A stretch of DNA of 64,000 bases from Balanoglossus misakiensis (taxonomy: Eukaryota; Hemichordata), in contig CM082576.2 of assembly GCA_040954595.2 (NCBI GenBank), positions 1,116,001 to 1,180,000 of the forward strand. The letters run 5' to 3'. Positions 13,991 to 24,791 of the stretch are shown here, piece after piece. The notes under the pieces were generated by a model. It ran no database searches. It was not told the origin of the DNA and saw only the letters and a list, made by a program, of their open reading frames with translations. Each line of letters begins with the position of its first letter. Position 1 is the stretch's first letter. The position numbers were made by a program, and so were the translations under genes.

Positions 13991-16900
13991 ATGCTCAACT
14001 GGGGTTCCCAGGAATTAATGTCAGCTGAGGATTGGACCTACAATGGTACCTATGAAGACTTCACTCAGCTAACATCTGTGACCACTCTCTTCATCGTGCT
14101 GTACTCTGTTGTCATAGCAGCCGGTTTCCTTGGAAACCTTTTCCTGGTGCTGACGATTTGGTTGGCCAAATCCTCCCGGAGTTTGTTCTGTTGCTACATG
14201 GTGAACTTGATCGTCATTGATGTTCTATTCTGTGTGCTGGTGATTCCACTAACACTTGTTGAATACACATCAGACATTGATTCCTCCATCTACACCCCCT
14301 TCCTCTGTTCATTTGTGTCGTATGTACGTCTTGTGTTGGTCTTTGTCAATCTATGGACGCTAGCTGCATGGACAGTTGACAGGTGAGACTCCCTTTAAAT
14401 ATATTATGATGTTTGTCTTGATGTTGTCCACACATTCAAACAAAACAAGATATTTTGAAATAAAGAACCTCAAGCGAGCCAGCCTGCCGCATATATACAT
14501 GCCAGCTCACCCAATGATCTCACGTTTTCCGCCACTTTATTCTCATCTGACCCATAATCGTTTTGTGTCAACTCTGTTGTGATGTATTTGAAATTGATGG
14601 CGCTGTTTCATCATATCCCATATTTCTTTGTTAAAGAAAAAAAAAACTTCAAACAACGTGTGTGGTCAAGCTCAAGCTATGATTTCATAATCTTTCAAAA
14701 TAATCTCAGTTTGCTTATACTTCATATTCCTCGTGAAATATTTACCCATAATTCTCGGGTGAATTCAATGATAGAAACATACAACCAGTGATAGAACAAA
14801 ACCTATGAGTTTGTTATATTAGTTTCGTGATGGCTGATTATGTATAAGACCATAAACGTGCACATAAAATAATTTTGTTAAGATACTGCATCTGACATAC
14901 GAATGTACATTGTTAATATCATTCCGAGATGTTTTGAAAATGTACGTGTCAGGGTAGTTAGAAAAATAGTATGTACAGGTCACTTTGTTGTTTTGGCTTG
15001 GTTTGTTTTTCTGGTTTCTCTTGGGAACGATGACATGCCGAGCCAACAGGTTTGTGGTACAAATATGACAAAAGCTCCTTGAATCTGGAAGTGGATTGGT
15101 CGCCAAAGCAAACATGCAGGTGTTATGTTTACATCCCTGGACGAGATTGTGTAACTCTGGCAGCCATGGAGTATTGTCGAGGGTACTTTGTACTTAGTTC
15201 TTACACGTTGCCACTTGCAAATGCCACAGGTGGCCTCACAACGTTGTTCTAGTCTCGACAACGTAAACAAAACACACCCACCGCTCTGCCTTTATTCTGA
15301 ACTGTTGAATGTTCAGCCCCATTCGTGTTCAATTGTTGTATCATCGATATGATATACTCTAATTCCAAATGTAACTGGTCAATGGGGACGACAGCGTCCC
15401 AGTAATTTACAGGCAATAGGTAACTCTCGCGGGCACCGCCTTTATCAATTACACATTTCACGCAGTGTACCATGGGAGAATCAATCATGGAGTTCTGCCT
15501 GGGCTGACCGTACACTTACTAATATTTTTACGACCAAGTTTCAAAAAGCCACACGAAACGAAAAGAACTGAAATAATATCAAGACATGGCTCTGCAGACA
15601 TTTTCGTTGTAAATGTAAGGTAGACCCTGAAGCGAGACTGAGTCAAATATAAAAACAAAGCAACCCGGTCGAAAAATACACGTTGTGGTCACCTCGCGCA
15701 CTGCTGAGCAAAAGTTCAATATTTTCGTTCTGAAAGAGTGCTAGACTTACTTGCAATATTGTAGCTCTCCATTAATTCAGACGTACTTTCTCCCAGTTAC
15801 TACTTCAATCTCTGTAATTCTGTGTCATCTATTTATTCTCCTGAAGCATTTCCAGGAGTCCAGGGGTTTTTACGCCGCCAGTTCTGAAATTACATTTCAG
15901 ATTGTTGTTGTTCTGAAATGCAATCCATAACATCGCTTGCTTCCAAAATTGGACAAGATAAAGTTATTGAGTCTTTAAAATGTTTCTTGCCGACTTTGGC
16001 CAAAATTTTCAAGGGTCTCCCATTTTCCCCAAAAATATTCTAGACCCCCTCCGCCGAACATCAAAGGTCCATCCCTTAGCATGTATCTGTCAGTCAACTC
16101 GTACAAAAGTCGATAATGTAGTCTTTGTGCCCTTGATTAACAAGTGTCCCTCAGTGTAGTTAGATGTCCCGCTGCAAATAATCAAAAGGCTACATGTTTG
16201 GATACAGCAGCAATGTGTTGTGACCGCATCAACCCTTGGACTTCAAGTTTTTTTATTGTTAACTATGTCTCGTAAATCACGCGTGATCTGCGTCGTAAAT
16301 AAGGACTCCGTCAGGGTTTTCTGGTGTTCTAAATCGCCCATTACAAGTAATCTATGCTCGTAAACATCGAACAGACCTGTCTTACGGCGGCAAATTACTG
16401 CTAACTCGACTTTTTGCCAGTATTTCAAGCATTTAATGTTTTCAATGAAGAGATTACATCACATGGGTGATGTGTGTTCTTGATGCGACAATTCATGCAG
16501 TTGAACAAGATTTGAAAAATATAAATTAATATTCATATTTCAATAATATCCAACTATGAAAGAATAGTTCCAATCTTGTTCAGTTTAGCTTTTGTACTCC
16601 ACATAGCTGTTTTGCTTGTCTGATATTATTAGTAGTCGGGTAAAGCAATACTATTTTTGCAGTGAAGTGGCAGGAGTTGAACTCTCAGATCAGACATTCA
16701 AATAAATTGTCTTTTCGGGAAAAATGATGGCGTATAGACATGTCATGTGATTGACTACGAGAAGAAGGTTGCCATGGATGACATATGTGGGTCATTTTCT
16801 TTCAAAATCTCTTCTGGGTCAAGAATATTCCAGCGGGAAGCAACTTGTAATATCAACAACTATAATCAACCCGCATGTCGCTTTTTAAAATTAATGATAT

Positions 16901-19900
16901 CTTAGTGAGACGGAAAAGACGTACTAGGCGAGAAATGACAAAACACACCGGGCGGTGGGCGTAAGTGATGGCTTAAAAATGTAAAAGAACTTGAGTGTCG
17001 TTATTTATTCGTTTCCAATGAGTAGAGCAATGATTTGTTGCGTCTGGAACTGACAATGCGTTGGTTTTTAAGCGCGATTTTTCACAACACAGCAAAAGAA
17101 GCAATTATCTCTGTTTATATAACAAATATAACTTACAGCGGTTGGTCTCATTCATTAAAATCACTTGGATCACTTCGGTTGTTCATTTCCAGCGTTTAAC
17201 ACGTCCAAGCGATAACTTTCATGTCGGAAAGACGCCCAGAGCGCCAGAGATCTATTACCCCTGCCCATCCGCCCAAGTCACTTATGCCCCAGTAACTTTT
17301 GTCAGACACGTTATTGGTAAAGTCTTATTAAAAGTTGAACATACAACGCCACCGAAACTAATATCAAAAGTGTTCGCGATCGCTTCTTGTAATGTCAAAC
17401 GGCTGGCAATTCCGTCTCGTCAACGCAATTACACCTATAAAGGTTATATACGCAAAGTCTGGCTGACGTCTCGGTTACATGTCTCTCTACCTGCTGCGGG
17501 AGGGGGGGGGAGGGGGTAAATCGTTGAAGCGAAAATACACCTACAAAGACCATGTCACAGAAAAATGTGAGAACTACAGCAGTCATGAGGAGTTAACATT
17601 AGACCAGTATGTTTACTCTTTTCCAATCCTCGGAGATCTGATCTCATTTGTATTTTTTAACGATTAATCAATTTTTGTTGCACCTGGAAAAGACAGTGTT
17701 GAGCTATTTCATCCCCCGCGTCATTCTGATACATTTCCTGGGTGATTTAGAGAACGGTCGGCCACGCACCCACGCGACAGGTTTTGGGTTGACAGGAGTC
17801 ATTCACCCAATAACGTCAGCTTCATAATTAGTACGTGGAATATATTAGTAATTTACAAGCGGTGTCTAGATGGAATGGAAATTCGGGAAATTGTGATGTT
17901 AACTTCAGGAAGATTTCAGAATCGACTTCTAAAGGGGGGGGGGGGGGTATTGAGACGTATATATGTCCTGTCATTGGTCTCTGCCGTTGTGGGTCCAACT
18001 AGATTTATTCACTTCATCGCACACGACATTCGTGTAATAACTGAAGAAAGGTCGCAGAGTTGGTAGAGGTTACTTTCTAATTCAATCATGGATTGTTCCA
18101 TGACATATCAAGGGAATTAATTCCGTCACAAAGAAAGAGAGCTGGTTGAAAATAATGAAACATAGATGACTCATATCCACGTATACCTCTGATTCCCGAG
18201 TGTAGAAACATCAACCAGTCGCTACTATACTTTGCACACGATAACATGATTTATGTGTCTTTTAAAAATCCAATTTAGACATTATTTTTATTTTGTGACA
18301 ATTTTCAGACCGCCTACTATCCCAACATCATCAATCTAGACTTTCGTGAACTTAGCGAATCAGTTAAACAGTCAATAAAAATCAAACGTAAAATCCGCAT
18401 TGTCTTTATTTGTAAACCCCTGCTCAAGGAAATTAAAGATCTCTGGTACAGGGACAACAATTTGTCAAGTTGCTGAAATCGCACCAACAGACTCTCGCTG
18501 AACTTTTTTTGGCTTTAGGGATTACAACTTTCAAGGAAACGGAGACACCGTGTCGATTGGATGGATGCACATTGTTCCTATAGGGATTTGTAGTCACACA
18601 ATATCTTATCACATATTACACACGGGAAATGAATTATTAATATTATAGTTGAAAACAAAAGATTGAATGCAAGTGTACATGTTTGCAATCACAAGATGTT
18701 CTACAGTTTTACCCATGTATGTTCACATGTGTGTGCGTGTGTTTTACAGACTCAACCATGTAACCACGCCAAAACATGCCTCCACATTGCACGTATTTGT
18801 TGTGTTGGCCAAAGGCAACCCAGATAGAAAACCGATGACGTTTTGACCCATGAAATCAGACTTTGCTAAAAACTCGCCATGAAAGGGCGTTTGTGCTGTT
18901 ACTCGACCATCGCGTATGCCCCTTATGTAAAATTCAATGCAAGAGAAGAGATTGCATTTATCGTCAATGGGTTGGTCACTTTAAAATGTAAATGTTCATT
19001 TTTTGTGCTCAATTTACATGACGCCCATACTCCGCCATCACTGCATTTTTTATTGGCGTTGATGGTTTGCTTAGTGACCCAGTATGACACCTCGCTTGGA
19101 GGGATTAAACCACAATCTCCCGAGGAGATGAACATACAACACCTTCTTAAAGTGTTTCAGTGGTAATTATGGGACAGGTCAAAACTGTACAAAAAGAACG
19201 CCATTCGTGAAATACTTTCAATGGCGAGTATCCACCTTTCAGACTGTGATCCGCCATTATTCATTTTAAGTATCTAGGGATGTCTGTATCTTCTGCTGCC
19301 CGGTCGTTAGCCCAGCTGATGTCATTTTAATGGACTGTGGCAGACGATTTAATTTCCCGCCAAGGGAAGATAGCTTGGAAAATTACCGCTGGAATTCTTA
19401 TATGAATTACCAGAGAATCTGGTTTCTCCATAAAATATCAAAATCTTTTGACTATCTTGGAGAAAACTGTTTTGGTGGGAAATTATGTATCGACCATCTC
19501 CAGACATATTGTAGGCACTGAAGTAGACGCGGGGTAGTACTGATTGATGGGTTCATAATTCATAGCACAATACCACTTGGGTATACTATTCTGAGGATAA
19601 GTCGAGCGTCTCGGAGACAGTAACTGAATAAGTGAACATGTAATATGAAACAGTGGTGTTGAAATTATGTGAGAACTTCGCTTTGTCTTACAGATGGTGG
19701 ATTCTAAAGTTCGATAAGCCGATTAGAAAATGTTGGACTTATGTCACCATAGCAACGATCTGGATCATCACTTGTTTGTTGATGTTAATCAAGGAATTGC
19801 AGCCATACACACTCGTCCGCGTACACCTGGAAAGTCACTATGGAACTATTGAGAGAGAACTTTGCCAGCAAACGACTTCGACAACTTTTAGACAAGTGTG

Positions 19901-22145
19901 GACAACGATTCTATTCGTGTGTCTTATTGTAACTTTAGTATTTACACTTGTTATAAATATTTTGTCATTTAAGTCTGGAGGCTCCGGATTGACTACCCTC
20001 AGTGAAGATTATAGCAAATATAGACAGGTAAGAGATTCCGACTTGGATTTTGTTACTTGAATTGACGCGTGTGAACTAAGGCCTTCCGAGATCATAGACG
20101 TCATGGGTTTCAGATTTACATAGTCTTCACACTACACTTCACGAAATGGCTAAATCTAATGATATAACCTAAGGTCTAATGTTTTCGGCTGACGACCTGT
20201 GTTGATGCATGCCGCAAGCTGTATACCTCTTTTGTATACTACGCGGCTTCCCTAAACTTCAGCGTACATTTTCATTTCATCAATGGAGCAATTCTTAATG
20301 TAATGGCGACAAAGTTTGTGGCTAAGTTACGATATATTGTGATCAACTGAAGAGAAATATGGGCCTACATCCATTTAATGATGGAATTTACTACTCTAAT
20401 GATGGAGATGCCACTCAGCATTTAATTGGGACAATTTTCAACCAGTGTGCAACATTCTCTTTCAGGCGGGAAAAATGACTAAGATGGCCGCTGTAGTTAT
20501 GGCTTTATTTGCGTTGGCATGGTTACCATTGTCCTTCTACATCATCATTGTCACTTACGAAGAGGGGATCGTTCACAGCGGGAATGCCATTTTCAGTCTT
20601 TTAACCCTGTATTTCATTGGTTTCTGCAATTCATTTATAAATCCGTGCATCTATGCAATCGTCTGTGTCGAGTTCCGAGTGGCCTACAAGGAGGCAATTG
20701 CTGCCGTCGTGTGTCGAAGAGATCATTCAGGAAATAAAAAATATTTTCCTGAGATACGGCGAAGTTTCAACAAGGAAACCAGAAATTCGCACTTGAAAGA
20801 CGACAATAAGAATCAAACAGAACTGCAAGTCGTTGGAATGAAAGAAACTCGTTCAACGATGGCCGGAACAACGTCATACCCTCCCGATTTGTGTATCCAT
20901 GCAAACGGGAATATTAATTACGGACTGAACCTGGACGAAGTGACGGTGTCTGATAATTTTGATAGCTACGTAGCAAGACCCTTTGCGGAAAATCCTTCGT
21001 TCTATACGCATTGGGGCGATTACAATTTAGCGGACGAGCGAAGATATCACAGTCAATATCTTACACCGTCAAGATCGTATGAAATGTCGCTCGACCACGA
21101 TCGGAAACGATTCAGCTTGCCAGCTTTGAGAGAATACCGTGAATCGAGACGGGTATCCATGGAAGACAAAGAGGTAGCCGCCATTATGAGTCAAGAAATT
21201 CAACGAATGAAACGGAACGAAAGAAGTCGACAGGTTGGTCTGCCTGCCGAGTATCAGTCAAACATACTTGCAACTATTCGGCCGTTGGGGGAGACACCTC
21301 GAGATAACCCTAATTTCCGTCGTGTTCGTCCTCCGGAAACTCATAAAAGAGATCGTTACAAGTCGCACGTGAAATGTTCACAGAAAAGAGATGTAATTTT
21401 ACATGACAGGGAACAATCGAGAAATGCAACAGCCACTTTCAACAGAACTTCTGACTACAGATCTCCAGAACGATACCACACTCAACAGGTGTTACCTTCT
21501 AAACATCGTCCAGAGAAAAGATCATACACAAGATCAAAGAACATACCAAGGTATGATTCCAGCGATTCGCCCTCAGAGGTACATGTACGTGGCAGACGCT
21601 ATCAACGTGAACGAGGGAATGAAGTTTACGATGGGCGCCGTGTCCTGGGGCGAGCGGAAATGAGAACGTCAGACTATCACGTAAAAAGAGCACACAAACG
21701 GACTCTTAAGTCAGCCAATTCCTATGACAATCGTGGTTTCAACAATCGCAGGTGGCCACGTTACCATAACAACACAAATGGGATGGAGAGTACAACTGAT
21801 GATGACGACAACCGATCTACATCGGAATCTTCAAATTGCTCATGTTCTTCCCCGTGCAGTCAGTGCAGCGACGAAAGTCCAATTTTCAGCGAAGATGAGT
21901 ACAGCACACCAAAACGATATTGTCTGTCAGACTCAGACTTTGAATTCCACACCACAGAGTACGAAACGGAACAGACGGCCAGCGAGAACGAGGCTGAGAC
22001 TGCACCGGCCAGTCGATATCAGTACCACCGAAATCCACCCCAATATCGCTTAGAAACCGTTCAAGAAGAGCCACATTATCTTTTCATGATGAGACCGCTC
22101 TCTTCCAAGACATTTGTTCAGTTAACAGAACCTGTCGACGTTTAA
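13991..22145 (+). CDS. Rhodopsin-family GPCR with very long cytoplasmic tail (GPCR B)
   Basis: Three coding exons: 13991-14382, 19694-20027 and 20466-22145. The junctions AG|gtgaga, cag|A, CAG|gtaaga and cag|GCG close in phase to 801 residues. Exon 1 holds a short N-terminus with an NGT sequon, TM1 (GN motif), TM2 and TM3. Exon 2 starts inside the DR-W motif and holds TM4-TM5. Exon 3 holds TM6 (AWLP), TM7 (NPCIY, about residues 301-305) and the tail. Deviations from the family consensus are DRW for DRY and AWLP for CWxP. The tail of roughly 480 residues is rich in Arg, Ser, Asp and Tyr, has an acidic and Cys/Ser cluster near 21790-21880, and ends PVDV, a class II PDZ-ligand pattern. A tail this long is unusual for class A receptors and suggests scaffolding or heavy phosphorylation (inference). 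The first intron is about 5.3 kb. The ligand is unknown. Confidence 0.88.
16501..16583 (+). other. Three-stem foldback within GPCR B intron 1
   Basis: Outer stem 16502-16512 pairs with 16572-16582. Within it TGAAA (16513-16517) can pair with TTTCA (16538-16542), and AACTAT (16552-16557) pairs with ATAGTT (16564-16569) over a 6-base loop. This could be chance pairing in AT-rich DNA, or a small structured element. Confidence 0.35.
17498..17516. repeat. G-rich tract
   Basis: Three G-runs (3, 9 and 5 G) separated by single A residues, within GPCR B intron 1. It is a possible G-quadruplex-forming simple sequence. Confidence 0.7.
17934..17947. repeat. Poly-G run
   Basis: A run of 14 G in GPCR B intron 1; a homopolymer tract. 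Confidence 0.9.
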
Positions 22146-22652
22146 AATCTGAGAAATGCTTCTAGTCTCACTGATCAGACTCATATGATATCCCAAAATT
22201 GATCAAAGGTGTTGACTTTTCGTTTCACATTATCACCCCGACTTCTTGTGACAATGGCTGAACAGCGACAACAAACTTCATTACACTTTCTAAGGCTGTC
22301 CATAAAATCAAGCCGATCCATTTTTTATACTTCATCATTGAGCCAAAAGTTCGACGATGAGTAAACATTTCACGTTGGATTCTCTTTTATACTTCAGAGA
22401 AAGCAGCTTTAATTCGTTCCAAGAAAATAATGAACATCAGACAAGACATTGCAGCTACTTGTATTCCATCCAATCTTTTCAACGTTTGTCACTAGTACGC
22501 AGTATGATATTCATTAAATAGGTATTGTCATAGCAACACAATCATCATAAAATTACTTATCCTGAACAAAGAATAGTATATCCTTGTGAATGATCGATTC
22601 AATGCAAGACTTTTTGTGTAAATGTTTATTTTCGTTTATATGTGATTCTTAA

Positions 22653-22658
22653 AATAAA
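22653..22658 (+). promoter_or_regulatory. Candidate poly(A) signal for GPCR B
   Basis: AATAAA about 510 bases after the GPCR B stop codon, in the correct orientation. The cleavage site is not determinable from sequence. Confidence 0.45.
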
Positions 22659-24135
22659 TCAACCTGCAACATATACAGTTTACAGTCTTGTAACGTTCCA
22701 TGAACAGAAAAATCTGTCCGTTTTTAAGAAAAAAGCGAACATATACGTTTTAGAAGCAGTGTACAACAGGTGAATACAAGTGGCGCCCCCTATAGGCGTT
22801 TTAGAGAGCTATCTGTAGAAGATGCGACTTTTCACATACATGTACTGCTGGTTTGCGACGACGTCGATGTCTGATGGAGAAAGCTATGGAATTGAGACTG
22901 CTAAACAAAGGTATGTGCCGCAACATTTGATAGTGGCAGTTGGAATTACACTTCCATGATATACAACTGTTTTTACACCGTTTGCAATATCAGGATGTAG
23001 TTTGCTAAGCATGCTTGTAAGATGGTTTATGGAGAAAGTTTACAACATGAAATCCCTCCAAGCAAATCATTCACTTGCAAGCTGTGATGCCTAATATATG
23101 CCTTCAATTACACAGTTTTGTGTATAAATGTAAACACAACTATACTTCTGTGATTTTGTGCATGGTGCAGATTTGTAATTTTTTGGTGCACATTTTTTGG
23201 GGAAGATTTCAAGATGGAGGTTTACATTTTTCTGCATCTGAACTTTGACCTTTCAGGTCATATAATTGGCATAGAGGTCATAGGAAACTGATTCCATGCA
23301 CTCTCTCCACATGGCACAAGATTGATGTATTGCGCCCTCTATGTTAACATTGTCAGTCACTGAGAATTCACTAAGATGTGTAGGACAACATCTAAAGTTT
23401 CCTAAAATTCTAAAATGAAAAATAGTTGTTTTTGTATGGCAGTATTGAAGTACTAACATTGTTTTTTTGCTTTGACATAAAAACTTTCAAAATTCAATTT
23501 ACAAATTACATTGTATATGGTAAGACAGTGATTCCATCTCTACAACGCATATGCCAAAATTATTTACAGGCAATCATGCATATGGCACAAACAAAATCCG
23601 CTGTCTATTCATAAAGCAATATCATTACATGAAGATAAAAACTTTACTCTAGCTGTTGTGGTGATCCCTTGTGGTTTCACTCAATACAATAGAACTCTTT
23701 ACATGTTTAACTTAAAATTTCAACAAAAATAAAATCTATGGTAATTGTCAGTAAGACTTAAAATTTCAATAGGCTCTGTTAACATGGCAGTGGACTGTGT
23801 GAAAATGGAAAGTACTGACACTTTACAGCAAATGGAAAGGACCTTTAAGAGAAACAAATGAATGTTTTGATATGCAGTCATGACTGACTGATCTTAAATT
23901 CATATGTATGAAATCAAAATAAAACATTTAAATTCCACTCCAAAGTACTAAGACATAAAAGCAACATTATATTATACCAGTATATTGATGGTGTAAATCA
24001 CGCTATTTGATTGGTCGAGACACGACACGTGACCGTGATATATTAGCCATATACCACAGTCATATATCATAGTTAAAGAAAATGCCTTTTTAAAATGTTT
24101 TATGCAAAGTTTCAATATACTGGCATAATATAATA

Positions 24136-24277
24136 GCAATAAAACACCCCCAGCCATGGTATACCACTCGATTTTGACCAGTTCAACTCCATATACGCAC
24201 TCGCTATCGCTCGTGCGTATATGTCGTGAACTGGTCAAAATCTCGTGATATACCATGGCTGGGGGTGTTTTATTGCT
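24136..24277. repeat. Near-perfect long inverted repeat (hairpin/MITE-like element)
   Basis: The left arm (about 24136-24205) begins GCAATAAAACACCCCCAGCC and its reverse complement ends at about 24277 as GGCTGGGGGTGTTTTATTGC. The arms are roughly 70 bases with a few mismatches and almost no loop. Flanks TATAAT/ATTATA may extend the match. Each arm carries AATAAA reading on its own strand. The upstream 24000-24060 stretch may belong to the same element. It looks like a short nonautonomous palindromic transposon; the family is not identified. Confidence 0.85.
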
Positions 24278-24791
24278 TAATTATAAAACAACTGAGTTGA
24301 TTCACACTACAGTGCTACACATTAGCAGTTTATATAAACACTAGTCACTACACGAGAAGTTTGAATGTCAATGAACTTAGTTTCAAAATGTCAGACTGAC
24401 TTTGACGTAATATGACTGATACCATGTTACGATGTCATTGGCCTTTGACTCAACATAACTTACCTTTGACTTTAATATAACAAATGTATATTTCTTGTTT
24501 TAATTATACCTAAAATAATACATAACTCTACAAGAATTTATATTTATATTTATATTTACAACTTTCGGACACATTAACTCCATCATTAGCATAGCTTTAC
24601 AAAATGTTTCATTCTAAATCAACCTTGGGTCTAATAGATGTAGATGTGAGTCTTGGGCAGTATGTAATGTATAGAATTCACTGCAATATTTGTCTGAAGT
24701 GTAAACTTAGAGGCTGGGCTGTGGAATATTTCATTGTGTTTATCTTCAACATGTCTATACATTCCAGTCTGATATGTTTTTGTGGAAAACT

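Larger units (their letters stand above)
14383..19693 (+). other. Large first intron of GPCR B
   Basis: This 5.3-kb intron is bounded by AG|gtgaga and ttgtcttacag|A. It contains several frames of 60-150 codons, none with a recognisable domain. It also holds G-rich runs near 17500 and 17940 and a three-stem foldback at 16501-16583. Confidence 0.75.
22146..24791. other. Convergent intergenic spacer (GPCR B / RhoGEF 3' ends)
   Basis: Contains the GPCR B 3' UTR, with AATAAA at 22653-22658, and the RhoGEF 3' UTR coming from the right. A palindromic repeat sits at 24136-24277. No coding exon is evident. CpG content drops sharply to the right of about 22.9 kb. Confidence 0.65.

Noticed and set aside
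17061-17519. 152-codon plus-strand frame
   Set aside because: Inside GPCR B intron 1, ends in a G-run, no domain-like pattern.
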